The notes under the pieces were generated by a model, which saw only the letters and a program-made list of their open reading frames with translations, was not told the DNA's origin and did not search any database. This document shows positions 46,318 to 54,712 of a DNA stretch of 64,000 nt, one piece after another. Both the position numbers and the translations under genes were made by a program. Position 1 is the stretch's first letter. Each line of letters begins with the position of its first letter. The stretch is from Actinoallomurus sp050942425 (GTDB lineage: Bacteria > Actinomycetota > Actinomycetes > Streptosporangiales > Streptosporangiaceae), in the NCBI RefSeq assembly GCF_050942425.1, contig NZ_CP192063.1, positions 5,518,001 to 5,582,000 of the forward strand, in the 5' to 3' direction.

Positions 46318-46947
46318 TCAGTCCTTCGCCTTGTCCGCCAGGTCCTTGGCCTCGTCGTTGGAGATGAACTCCGCCGCCGCCTTGGTGCCCTTCTTGTGGT
46401 AGCGCACCGCTTCCCACAGCGGCCCCGGAATCACGTGGATGCCGTAGTGGGCGCGGTGGTGGTTGGCGCAGAGCACCTCGAGGTTGCCCGGGGACTCCAC
46501 CCACTCCTGGAAGTCCTCATCGGTTTCGAAATGCAGGCCGAGGTGCTTCTCGATCGCCTTCGGGTCCACCTGGTTGATCTGGGAGAACTCGACGTGCGTG
46601 TGGTGCAGCTCCGGCTGCCCGTCGCAGAGCTCGTCGTCGATGACGCACTTCCAGAGGCCCTGACGCTTCAGGCGCTCCTTGGCCTGCTCGAACAGGTGGT
46701 AGTGCGGGTCTTCCTCACGTGGATGATGGCTCGGGATGTGGGTCAGCATGTGCAGCGTCAGAGCCTGCTGGTGGGCGGCCGTGACGACGGCGGCCTTCGC
46801 GTGCGAGGCGTGCTCGCGAGCGTGCTCAGCCTTCTCCTTCACCTTCGAGGCGGCCTTCGCCGCCTTCGGGTGAGACGTCGCCGCCTTCTTGGCGCGCGTC
46901 TTGACCCGCGCCTTCTCCTTGCCGAACAACCTGCTGAACAAACCCAT
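46318..46947 (-). CDS. HNH endonuclease-domain protein with Lys/Ala-rich N-terminus
   Basis: A 209-residue protein. The first 65 residues are Lys/Ala-rich, histone-tail-like and probably DNA-binding (RAKKAATSHPKAAKAASKV). The C-terminal part has an HNH-type site: CVIDDELCDGQPELHHTHVEF, then SPGNLEVLCANHHRAHYG, with His-His, Asn and His plus zinc-site cysteines. It is on its own on this strand. It may be a solitary nuclease of an unknown defence or repair function. The start ATG 46947 is clear from the MGLFSRLFGKEKARV opening. Confidence 0.7.
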   Translation of the reverse strand: MGLFSRLFGKEKARVKTRAKKAATSHPKAAKAASKVKEKAEHAREHASHAKAAVVTAAHQQALTLHMLTHIPSHHPREEDPHYHLFEQAKERLKRQGLWKCVIDDELCDGQPELHHTHVEFSQINQVDPKAIEKHLGLHFETDEDFQEWVESPGNLEVLCANHHRAHYGIHVIPGPLWEAVRYHKKGTKAAAEFISNDEAKDLADKAKD

Positions 46948-47234
46948 CGTGGGCTCACGTCCTCAAATGATGTGCCACTGCCGGCAGATTCTCCTGCCCA
47001 CCGCAGGCCGGTTGGCGAGCACGAACGCTATCGACAGTCGTCGTCCTTGATCAACCGAAACGCACGATTTGTGCTGCAGCGGTGACACAGTGCTCGGCCG
47101 GGTCGCGCGCCGCGTCGGTGCTCCGCGGTTGATCGGCTAAGCGACATTGGTCCGGGACCTCAGGCGGACCTGGACGCGAGGAGACTTCGCGTTGTGCGTG
47201 CGCGGTGACCGTCCGCGCCCGTATCGTCTCTCCC

Positions 47235-48206
47235 GTGTCTGAAGATCAGCGACATATCCGGATTGCACTGCTCCTCAGGAGGATCCTGCACGCCAAGGCG
47301 ATGCGCCGGGCCATCGCCGGGCCTGAGGGCTACACCGTGCGCGCCTGGGTCATCCTGCTCCGCAAGGTGCGCCGCGAGGCGAAGGAGGACAACCTGCCGC
47401 TGATCGCGGCCGGTGTCACCTTCTGGATCGCTCTGTCGATCGTCCCGCTGACCGTCGGCGTGATCGCGGTGTGCGCGCTGGTGATCACCCCCACGCAGAT
47501 CGAGGAGCAGCTCGCGCCGCTGACCGACGTACTCCCGCCACTGCTCGGCAGGCTGCTGGCGGGCCAGGCGCGCGACGCGGCCGCCATGAGCGGGCAGGGA
47601 CTCACGCTCAGGCTGATCGGCGCTCTGGCCGGCGTGCTGTGGACCTGCTCGCGCGCGTTCGACGCGCTGATCAGCGGCCTGCACGTCGTCATCGACGAGC
47701 AGGAGACGCGTGGATTCGTCCGCAAGAAGCTCATCGCGCTCGGGCTCGCGGCCGGCGCGCTGGTCACCGTGCTGGCGGCGTTCGCCATCGTCGCCGCCGT
47801 GCCGCACGCCCGGCTGCACACCGTCGACCGTGTCCTCGGCCTCGGCATCCGCTTCATGATGCTCGCGGTGCTGACGATGGCCGGCCTGATCCTGCTGTAC
47901 CGGTACGGGCCCGACCGCAAGAAGGCGGACTGGCACGCGGTGCGGTGGGGCGCGGGCATCGCGATGACGGCGTGGCTCGCCATGTCGATCGCGCTGGCCG
48001 TGTACGACAGCGGGAAGAGCGGGGACAGCGCGACGTACGGCACGCTCGCCGGGGCGGCGGCGCTGGCGAGCTGGCTGTACCTGTCGATGTACATCATCCT
48101 CTTCGGTGCCGAGGCCAACGCGGAGATCGAGAAGGACCTCGGCCGGCGCGCCGCCCTGGTGGGCGAGCAGCCAAAAGAGCCGCAGCAGCCGGTCCCATCA
48201 GCCTGA
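47235..48206 (+). CDS. YihY/BrkB family membrane protein
   Basis: A 323-residue protein with six hydrophobic helices. The family opening DNLPLIAAGVTFWIALSIVPL is present, and later SWLYLSMYIILFGAEANAEIEK matches the YihY/UPF0761 C-terminus. GTG 47235 was taken as the start; no strong ribosome site is seen, and ATG 47300 is not in frame. Function of the family is unsettled (once linked to BrkB serum resistance). The next gene follows after 64 bases on the same strand. Confidence 0.85.
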   Translation: MSEDQRHIRIALLLRRILHAKAMRRAIAGPEGYTVRAWVILLRKVRREAKEDNLPLIAAGVTFWIALSIVPLTVGVIAVCALVITPTQIEEQLAPLTDVLPPLLGRLLAGQARDAAAMSGQGLTLRLIGALAGVLWTCSRAFDALISGLHVVIDEQETRGFVRKKLIALGLAAGALVTVLAAFAIVAAVPHARLHTVDRVLGLGIRFMMLAVLTMAGLILLYRYGPDRKKADWHAVRWGAGIAMTAWLAMSIALAVYDSGKSGDSATYGTLAGAAALASWLYLSMYIILFGAEANAEIEKDLGRRAALVGEQPKEPQQPVPSA

Positions 48207-48270
48207 CGGGCCTTTCGGCCCGGTCACGAGGGGCGGCCGCGTTCCTGCACAACTATGAGGAGGGCTGAGC

Positions 48271-50043
48271 GTGTTCACTACCCGTCCCGAGCTGGCCGGC
48301 GACTTCGGCATGGTGGCGAGTACCCATTGGCTCGCGTCCGCCGCCGGGATGAGCGTGCTGGAACGCGGCGGCAACGCCTTCGACGCGGCCGTCACCGCCG
48401 GATTCGTCCTGCAGGTCGTCGAACCCGACATGAACGGCCCCGGCGGCGAGGTGCCGATCCTGCTGTGGAGCGAGGACGACGGGAAGGTGACCGCCGTGTG
48501 CGGGCAGGGCACCGCGCCCGCCGCCGCCACGATCGACCGGTTCACCGGGCTCGGCCTGGACATCGTCCCCGGCACCGGGCTTCTCGCGGCGACGGTGCCG
48601 GGCGCGTTCGGCGGGTGGCTGCTCCTGCTGGAGCGCTGGGGGACCTGGACCCTGGCGGACGTGCTGGAGCCCGCAATCTCCTACGCCGAGCACGGGTTCC
48701 CCGTCGCTGACGGGATCGCCGCCACGATCGGCACGGTCGCCGAGATGTTCATCGACGACTGGCCGACCTCCTCGGCCGTCTGGCTGCCGGACGGCCGGCC
48801 GCCGCGCCCCGGATCGCGGCTGGCCAGCCCCGGGCTGGCCGCCACCTACCGGCGGATCGTCGCCGAGGCCCGTACGGCGTCGAGCACCCGCGAAGGACAG
48901 ATCGCCGCCGCCCGCGACGCCTGGTACCGCGGGTTCGTCGCCGAGGCGATCACGAAGTTCTGCGCCGAGACCGCCTGGCGCGACAGCTCCGGACGCGCCC
49001 ACGGCGGCCTGCTGACCGGCGACGACCTCGCGTCCTGGGAGGCGACCGTCGAAGACCCGCTCGGTCACGACTACCACGGCCACACGGTCTACAAGACGGC
49101 GCCGTGGGGGCAGGGCCCGGTCTTCCTGCAGCAGCTCGCCCTACTGTCGGGCTTCGACCTGGACGCGGCCGGGCACCTGTCCGCCGACTACGTCCACACG
49201 GTCATCGAGTGCGCGAAGCTCGCCTTCGCCGACCGGGAGGCATGGTACGGGGACCCGGACTTCACCGACGTGCCGATGAAGACACTGCTCGGCGACGCGT
49301 ACAACGAGTCACGGCGTTCCCTCGTGGGTGCCACCGCGAGCCACGACCTGCGCCCGGGACGTCCGGACGGGCGCGACCCGGTGCTCCCGGCGCGCGGCGA
49401 GGCGGCGATCCCGATGTCCGGGGGAGTGGGCGAGCCGACCGTCCGCGCGGACGGGCGCGTGCGCGGCGACACGTGCCATCTGGACGTGGTCGACCGGCAC
49501 GGCAACATGGTGTCCGCGACGCCGAGCGGAGGCTGGCTGCAGAGTTCGCCTCTCATCCCCGACCTCGGCTTCTGCCTCGGCACCCGGGCGCAGATGTTCT
49601 GGCTGGCGCCCGGCCTGCCCAGCTCGCTGCGTCCCGGCGCGCGACCCCGTACGACTCTGTCGCCCTCGTTCGCGCTGCGGGACGGGCGGCCGTGGCTCGC
49701 GTTCGGGACACCGGGCGGCGACCAGCAGGACCAGTGGAGCCTGAACTTCTTCCTGTCGGTCGTCCACGGCGGGCTGAACCTCCAGGAGGGGATCGACGCG
49801 CCGACGTTCCACTCGGTCCACTTCCCGAGCTCGTTCTTCCCCCGCGAAGCCCGGCCCGGCACGATGCTCATCGAGGACCGGGCCGATCCCGAGGTCGTCG
49901 CGGAACTCCGCCGGCGCGGCCACACCGTACAGACGCCGGGCCCGTGGTCGCTCGGCCGTCTCAGCGCGGTCGCGCGGGACGGCGGTTTTCTGCGGGCCGC
50001 CGCGAACCCGCGCGGCGCCCAGGGCTACGCCGTCGGCCGGTGA
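48271..50043 (+). CDS. Gamma-glutamyltransferase-like Ntn hydrolase
   Basis: A 590-residue protein of the gamma-glutamyltranspeptidase superfamily. The autoprocessing Thr nucleophile is T401 in RGDTCHLDVVDRHGNMVSATPSGG, and GTPGGDQQDQW is the C-terminal Gly-Gly block. The usual PLSSM motif is RTTLSP here, with Thr-Thr replacing Ser-Ser. GTG 48271 follows GAGGAGG. No signal peptide is present, so it is cytoplasmic, unlike secreted Ggt. Such forms may act on small gamma-glutamyl amides. It could also be an acylase; substrate unknown. Confidence 0.8.
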   Translation: MFTTRPELAGDFGMVASTHWLASAAGMSVLERGGNAFDAAVTAGFVLQVVEPDMNGPGGEVPILLWSEDDGKVTAVCGQGTAPAAATIDRFTGLGLDIVPGTGLLAATVPGAFGGWLLLLERWGTWTLADVLEPAISYAEHGFPVADGIAATIGTVAEMFIDDWPTSSAVWLPDGRPPRPGSRLASPGLAATYRRIVAEARTASSTREGQIAAARDAWYRGFVAEAITKFCAETAWRDSSGRAHGGLLTGDDLASWEATVEDPLGHDYHGHTVYKTAPWGQGPVFLQQLALLSGFDLDAAGHLSADYVHTVIECAKLAFADREAWYGDPDFTDVPMKTLLGDAYNESRRSLVGATASHDLRPGRPDGRDPVLPARGEAAIPMSGGVGEPTVRADGRVRGDTCHLDVVDRHGNMVSATPSGGWLQSSPLIPDLGFCLGTRAQMFWLAPGLPSSLRPGARPRTTLSPSFALRDGRPWLAFGTPGGDQQDQWSLNFFLSVVHGGLNLQEGIDAPTFHSVHFPSSFFPREARPGTMLIEDRADPEVVAELRRRGHTVQTPGPWSLGRLSAVARDGGFLRAAANPRGAQGYAVGR

Positions 50044-50091
50044 AGCCGCCGACGCGCAGATCGGCGGCCAGCATGCGAGAGCTCGGGCGGT

Positions 50092-50967
50092 CTATCCCAG
50101 AACGGCGCGGAAGGTGCGCTGCCCGATTCCGGCCATCAGCGGATTGTCGGCCGAGTGCGTCAAGAACACCAGTGACAAGGCGAGCGCCCACCCGCGCGCC
50201 CGCGCCCAGGTGTCGTCGTCCGCCCGGCCGTACGCCTGTCGGAAGACCTCGCGTTGCTCGGCGGGGAACAGCATCCACGCCACGGACAGGTCGGTGGCAG
50301 GGTCCCCGGAGGTGATGTCGCCGAAGTCGATCACGGCGCTGATCCGGCCGTGGTCGACCAGGATGTTGGCGGGATGCAGGTCCGCGTGCAGCCACAACGG
50401 CGGACCGTCCCACTCAGGTGCGGTGGCGGCGGTCTCCCACACACGCAGCGCGGCGTCGCGGTCGACGTGGCCGTCCAACCGGCTCACGTGGAGCATGACC
50501 CGTTCGGCGCGCCGTGCGAGCGCGACGCCGCGAAAGGCGTTGGCGGGGGCGTCCGGCGGAGCCGGGGCGTGCAACGCCGCCAGGAACTCACCGAGGACGA
50601 GCGCCGCCGACCGAAGGTCATCAGGTGCCGTTCGAGCGGTGATCTCGCCGGGCAGAAAGGGCACCACGCTCCACGACCACGGGTAACCGCAGGCCGGCCG
50701 CCCGACATGCACCGGTGCCGGAATCGGCAGCGGAAGGTGAGGGGCGAGGACCGGCAGCCACCGTTGTTCATGCGCGACGAGTTCGGCGGCCAGGGCACGT
50801 CTGGGCAGCCGGACGAGATACGCGTCGCCGAGCCTGCAGACCATGTTGTCCCACCCGTTGGCCAGCACCTCGATGTCGAGACCGGCGATATCCGGGTGCT
50901 GGTCGACCAGCAACCGATGCACCAGGTCGACAGAGACGGCGACTTCCGCGGCGGGCATACGTGGCAC
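50092..50967 (-). CDS. APH family phosphotransferase
   Basis: A 291-residue kinase-fold protein. The catalytic loop LWLHADLHPANILV and the metal-binding VIDFGDITSGDPATDL are intact. GTG 50967 or ATG 50958 are possible starts. It may phosphorylate an aminoglycoside or another small hydroxyl compound; the annotation as resistance enzyme is not secure. It is divergent from mtnA, but its motifs differ from MtnK and it is probably unrelated to salvage. Confidence 0.85.
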   Translation of the reverse strand: MPRMPAAEVAVSVDLVHRLLVDQHPDIAGLDIEVLANGWDNMVCRLGDAYLVRLPRRALAAELVAHEQRWLPVLAPHLPLPIPAPVHVGRPACGYPWSWSVVPFLPGEITARTAPDDLRSAALVLGEFLAALHAPAPPDAPANAFRGVALARRAERVMLHVSRLDGHVDRDAALRVWETAATAPEWDGPPLWLHADLHPANILVDHGRISAVIDFGDITSGDPATDLSVAWMLFPAEQREVFRQAYGRADDDTWARARGWALALSLVFLTHSADNPLMAGIGQRTFRAVLG

Positions 50968-50997
50968 AGCATGACCCTACGGCCAACTCACCACATT

Positions 50998-51026
50998 TTG
51001 CCTATTGGATAAGTAGGAAATACACT
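50998..51026 (+). promoter_or_regulatory. Promoter of the mtnA-mtnC-mtnB operon
   Basis: TTGCCT (50998-51003), a 17-base spacer and TACACT (51021-51026). The spacer contains CCTATTGGATAAGTAGG (51001-51017), an imperfect inverted repeat. The mtnA ATG is at 51067, giving a leader of about 33 bases. Confidence 0.5.
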
Positions 51027-51066
51027 CTCACCTTGTGAAACCGAAGGTGACCGGGGTGCGTGGCTG

Positions 51067-52146
51067 ATGGGTCCGGCGGTGGAGAGGCGAGCCGGGCCGA
51101 CGCTCGCCGACTCCGTGCGGATCACCGAGGCGGGCGTCGAGATCCTCGACAGGAGGGTCTTTCCGTTCGAGCGGCGATGGGTGCGGTGCGTGTCGGTCGA
51201 GGACGTCGCCGTGGCGATCGAGGAGATGGTCACGCAGAGCTCCGGCCCGCTCTTCGCGACGACCGCCGGCATGGTCCTGGCCGCCCGCGAGGTGGAACGT
51301 CTGGGGCCCGAGGCGGCCGATCGGCGGCTGCGGGAGGCGGGCCGGCGGCTGATCGCCACCCGCCCGACCAACAACGCCATCCGTGACGCGGTGCACGCGA
51401 TCCTCGACGCCACCGTCGACGGACCGTTCGCCGGCGCCCCGGGGGACGAACTCGCCGCCGCGGTCATCGAGAGGGCGGCGGCCGTCGACGACGACTACCG
51501 GGCCCGCAGCGCCGCGCTCGGCGCGCACGCGGCCACCCTGCTGCCCGACGGCGCGAGGGTGCTCACCCACTGCTGGGCCGATTTCTACCTGATGGCGACG
51601 GTCGAGGCGGCGCAGCGCGCGGGCAAGCGCCTGGAGTTCGTGTGCACCGAGACCCGGCCGTACCTCCAGGGCGCGCGGCTGACCGCGACCACGCTGGTGG
51701 AGTACGGCTACGAGCCGACGGTGATCACTGATGGCATGGTGCCGGCCGCGTTCGCCGACGGCCTGGCGGACCTCGCCCTGACCGCGGCGGACCGGGTCAC
51801 GCTCGACGGGCACGTGGTCAACAAGGTGGGCACGCTCGCGGTCGCGTTGGCCGCGCGGGAGTTCGGCGTGCCCTTCTACGCGCTGGTGCAGGCCCCCGAT
51901 CCGCAGGCGCCGCACGCCGAGGACGTCGCCATCGAGCGCCGTGACGGCGCCGACGTGCTGCACGTCCTCGGTGTCCGGACCGCGGCCACCGGCACCCGCG
52001 GCTACTACCCGGCGTTCGACGCCACGCCGCCACGGCTGGTCACTCGCATCGTCACCGAGAACGGCGTCTTCGAGCCCGCCGCGATCGCCGACCACTTCGC
52101 GACCGTTCCGGGCCGGCGGTTCCGGGAGGAGAGGACGTTCCGATGA
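51067..52146 (+). CDS. mtnA: MtnA-like methylthioribose-1-phosphate isomerase
   Basis: A 359-residue protein of the eIF2B/MtnA family. The catalytic Cys lies in VLTHCWADFYLM and the catalytic Asp in AADRVTLDGHVVNKVGT. In classical MtnA the Cys motif reads THCN-G, so the Trp after Cys is a departure. It converts 5-methylthioribose-1-phosphate to 5-methylthioribulose-1-phosphate. Its stop overlaps the mtnC start (ATGA), so translation is coupled. Gene order with mtnC, mtnB, mtnK and mtnD makes the assignment strong, although it is a diverged member. Confidence 0.82.
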   Translation: MGPAVERRAGPTLADSVRITEAGVEILDRRVFPFERRWVRCVSVEDVAVAIEEMVTQSSGPLFATTAGMVLAAREVERLGPEAADRRLREAGRRLIATRPTNNAIRDAVHAILDATVDGPFAGAPGDELAAAVIERAAAVDDDYRARSAALGAHAATLLPDGARVLTHCWADFYLMATVEAAQRAGKRLEFVCTETRPYLQGARLTATTLVEYGYEPTVITDGMVPAAFADGLADLALTAADRVTLDGHVVNKVGTLAVALAAREFGVPFYALVQAPDPQAPHAEDVAIERRDGADVLHVLGVRTAATGTRGYYPAFDATPPRLVTRIVTENGVFEPAAIADHFATVPGRRFREERTFR

Positions 52147-52835
52147 CGACCGCCTGGATCGTGCTGGACATCGAGGGTACGACGAGCGCCACCGAGGCCG
52201 TCCACAAGGGCCTGTACGACTACGCGCGTCCGCGCTTGGGCGCCTGGATCGAGGACCACGCGGCCGATCCGCCCGTGCGGGCGGCGGTGGACGACGTCCG
52301 GGCGGAGACCGGCGCCGTCACGACGGCGGAGGTCGTCGCCGTGCTGCACCGCTGGATGGACGAGGACGTCAAGGCGACGCCGCTGAAGACGTTGCAGGGG
52401 CAGATCTGGGCGGCCGGTTTCGCGGCCGGCGAGCTGACCTCCCACTTCTTCGCCGATGTGCCGCCCGCCCTGCAGCGATGGCGGGCCGAGGGGACCCGCG
52501 TCGCGGTGTTCTCCTCCGGCTCGGTGGCGAGTCAGCGCCCGTGGTTCCGGCACGCGGATGCCGGTGACCTGTCCGCGTACGTCGAGGCGTACTTCGACAC
52601 GGTGAACGCGGGGCCGAAGCGCGAGGAGACCTCCTACCGGCGCATCGCCGAGGCACTCGGCTCCGAGCGGGCGCGGGTCCTCTTCCTGTCCGACGTGCCC
52701 GCCGAGCTGGACGCCGCCGCGGCCGCGGGCTGGCGGACCATCGGCGTCGCCCGGCCCGGCGAACCGAACGCCACGGCCGACTTCGGCCCACATCCCGTGA
52801 TCGACTCCTTCGACCGGCTCAAGGACCACTCATGA
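52143..52835 (+). CDS. mtnC: Acireductone synthase (enolase-phosphatase E1)
   Basis: A 230-residue HAD phosphatase. The signature LDIEGTTSATEAV is the MtnC motif I (Asp nucleophile and general acid). FSSGSVASQ is motif II and LFLSDVPAELDAAAAAGW is motif IV. It converts 2,3-diketo-5-methylthiopentyl-1-phosphate to acireductone in the methionine salvage pathway. ATGA overlaps bind it to both neighbours. Length is normal for MtnC. Confidence 0.92.
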   Translation: MTTAWIVLDIEGTTSATEAVHKGLYDYARPRLGAWIEDHAADPPVRAAVDDVRAETGAVTTAEVVAVLHRWMDEDVKATPLKTLQGQIWAAGFAAGELTSHFFADVPPALQRWRAEGTRVAVFSSGSVASQRPWFRHADAGDLSAYVEAYFDTVNAGPKREETSYRRIAEALGSERARVLFLSDVPAELDAAAAAGWRTIGVARPGEPNATADFGPHPVIDSFDRLKDHS

Positions 52836-53464
52836 CCTCCACCGAAACGCTCGCGCTCAAAGACGTCCTGGCGGCCGGGGACCGGCTGGCGGCGGAGTCG
52901 GCGCGCTTCGCGGGGCTCGGCTGGATGCGCGGCACATCCGGGAACCTGTCCGAGGTCGTGAGCCGCGACCCACTGCGGCTCGCGGTCACCGCGAGCGGCC
53001 TCGACAAGGGCGAACTGCGCGCCTCCGACATCGCGGTGGTCGACGGTGCCGGCGCCGCGGTCGCCGTCGACGGCCTGACGTCGCTGCGGCCGTCCGCGGA
53101 GGCGGGGCTGCACGCGCGCGTGGCGGCGGTCACCGGCGCGGACGCCGTCGTCCACGTGCACTCCCTCAACGCGGTCGTCGCCGGGCACCACTGGCCGGAG
53201 GGCGTCCGGCTGCGCGACCTCGAGATGCTCAAGGGGATCGGGCGCCGGGCCCATGACGACGAGGTCGTCGTCCCGGTGATCCCCAACAGCCAGGACATGG
53301 CCGAGCTCGGCGATCGGTTCGAGGACGCGTACGAGCAGGGCACTCCGGCGGTCATCGTCGCCTCCCACGGCCTGTACGCCTGGGGCTCGGACCTGACCCA
53401 CGCCCGCCACGTCACCGAGTGCCTCGACTGGCTCCTCGGCTACACCGTCGCCACCGCGCGCTGA
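52832..53464 (+). CDS. mtnB: Methylthioribulose-1-phosphate dehydratase
   Basis: A 210-residue class II aldolase-fold protein. GTSGNLSE is the phosphate-binding segment, SAEAGLH carries the catalytic Glu, and VHVHSLN with the later HARHVTE supply the zinc-binding histidines. It dehydrates methylthioribulose-1-phosphate in methionine salvage. The start ATG 52832 overlaps the mtnC stop. It ends the rightward operon and faces mtnK across a hairpin. Confidence 0.9.
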   Translation: MTSTETLALKDVLAAGDRLAAESARFAGLGWMRGTSGNLSEVVSRDPLRLAVTASGLDKGELRASDIAVVDGAGAAVAVDGLTSLRPSAEAGLHARVAAVTGADAVVHVHSLNAVVAGHHWPEGVRLRDLEMLKGIGRRAHDDEVVVPVIPNSQDMAELGDRFEDAYEQGTPAVIVASHGLYAWGSDLTHARHVTECLDWLLGYTVATAR

Positions 53465-53495
53465 CCCGGGCGGGCCGCCGCCGGCCTGCCCCGGG
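53465..53495. terminator. Hairpin between convergent mtnB and mtnK
   Basis: Arms 53465-53476 and 53483-53495 pair over about 12 bp with one bulged C, one G-U pair and a six-base loop. It lies exactly in the 33-base gap between the two convergent gene ends. Confidence 0.55.
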
Positions 53496-53497
53496 GA

Positions 53498-54712
53498 TCA
53501 GGCCGCCGTGGCCAGGACGTCACCGACGCCGTCGAACAGGCGCCGCACGTCCGTGAAACGCGGGCCGTCCACGAGGAGAAGCCGTGCGGATCTGAGGACG
53601 CCGCGCACGGCCACCGACCGTTCGGCCTCCGGCAGGGTCTCGATGTCGGCCACCTTGGAGAACCCGATGACGCGCCGCGCCGCCTTCGCTCCGCCGAATC
53701 CGGCGGCGTCCGCGCGGACCGTACCGAGGAAGCGGTCGAGCACCGCGTCACCGAAGACCCGCGGATCGACACGGCCCGGCCACAGCGCCCGGAACTCCGC
53801 CTCGAAGGCGTCCCAGGCCACGCTCGCCTGCCGCAGCACCCATTCCGCGTGGTCCGCCGCGCCGAGGACGGTCGCGCGGGCGGCGGCCAGCACGAAATTG
53901 CCCCACAGCGCCCCGAGGTCGAAGCCGACCGGCCCGTAGAACGCGAACTCCGCGTCGAAGGCCCTGGTCGATCGGGGAGTGGTGCCGGTCGCGGCGCGGA
54001 CCAGGACGGAGCCGGTGTGGAGGTCGCCGTGGATCAGCGCCTCGGCGTGCGTCATGAAGGCCAGCTTGGCCGCGCCGATCGCCGCGCGGACCTCCGGGTC
54101 GCCCGCGTACGCGGCGACGTCGGCCTCATTGGCGGGGAGCACGCTGTTGTGCTCGTGCCGGATGTACGGCTCGGTGAAGACCAGGTCCTCGGTGATCCGG
54201 CACAGCTCCGGGTTGACGGCGCGGGCGAGCGCGGCCTTCTGGTCGGCCGGGTCCAGGCCGAACACCGATGTGCCGAACGCGACCCGCGCGACGTACCGGC
54301 CCAGGTCGGCCGCCGCGCCTTCGTGGCGCAGGCCGTCGATGAGCGCGCCGCGCCAGACCCGGTGGTCGGACAGGTCCTCGACCGCGATGACGTGCCGGTC
54401 CTCGTCCGCGTCGTACAGGGCGGGGACGTACTCGGGTGCCACCGAGCCGTGCGCGGCCAGGGCGTTCGCCTCGAATCCGTTGCGGCCCGGGGTCACCGGC
54501 CAGTCCGGGGCGACCCGGACGTACGGCGGGGACTGCTTGAGGACGACGCTCTCCTGGCCGTCCGCCTCGACGACGAACACGAGGTTCATGTTGCCGTCAC
54601 CGACCTCGCGGACGGCGGTGATGCGGTCGGGGTCGATCCGTTTCGCGATGGCCGGGCGGCCGGCGACGTAGGCCGGCACGGCATCGACGTTGAGGATCTC
54701 GTAGTCGTTCAT
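53498..54712 (-). CDS. mtnK: S-methyl-5-thioribose kinase
   Basis: A 404-residue kinase of the APH fold. ALIHGDLHTGSVLV is the MtnK catalytic loop and FDAEFAFYGPVGFDLG the metal-binding block; VREVGDGNMNLVFVV is the nucleotide-binding start. It phosphorylates 5-methylthioribose with ATP. The start ATG 54712 overlaps the permease stop (ATGA). It is the last gene of a leftward operon with the ABC importer, which points to imported methylthioribose as substrate. Confidence 0.92.
   Translation of the reverse strand: MNDYEILNVDAVPAYVAGRPAIAKRIDPDRITAVREVGDGNMNLVFVVEADGQESVVLKQSPPYVRVAPDWPVTPGRNGFEANALAAHGSVAPEYVPALYDADEDRHVIAVEDLSDHRVWRGALIDGLRHEGAAADLGRYVARVAFGTSVFGLDPADQKAALARAVNPELCRITEDLVFTEPYIRHEHNSVLPANEADVAAYAGDPEVRAAIGAAKLAFMTHAEALIHGDLHTGSVLVRAATGTTPRSTRAFDAEFAFYGPVGFDLGALWGNFVLAAARATVLGAADHAEWVLRQASVAWDAFEAEFRALWPGRVDPRVFGDAVLDRFLGTVRADAAGFGGAKAARRVIGFSKVADIETLPEAERSVAVRGVLRSARLLLVDGPRFTDVRRLFDGVGDVLATAA

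Noticed and set aside
51001..51017. CCTATTGGATAAGTAGG before mtnA as a copy of the mtnD/BMP operator
   Set aside because: Apart from a TTG(C/T)C start the bases do not align beyond chance. It was kept only as a promoter spacer feature.
50968..51066. SAM or other riboswitch upstream of mtnA
   Set aside because: The leader after the predicted promoter is only about 33 bases, and no riboswitch-like helices are seen.
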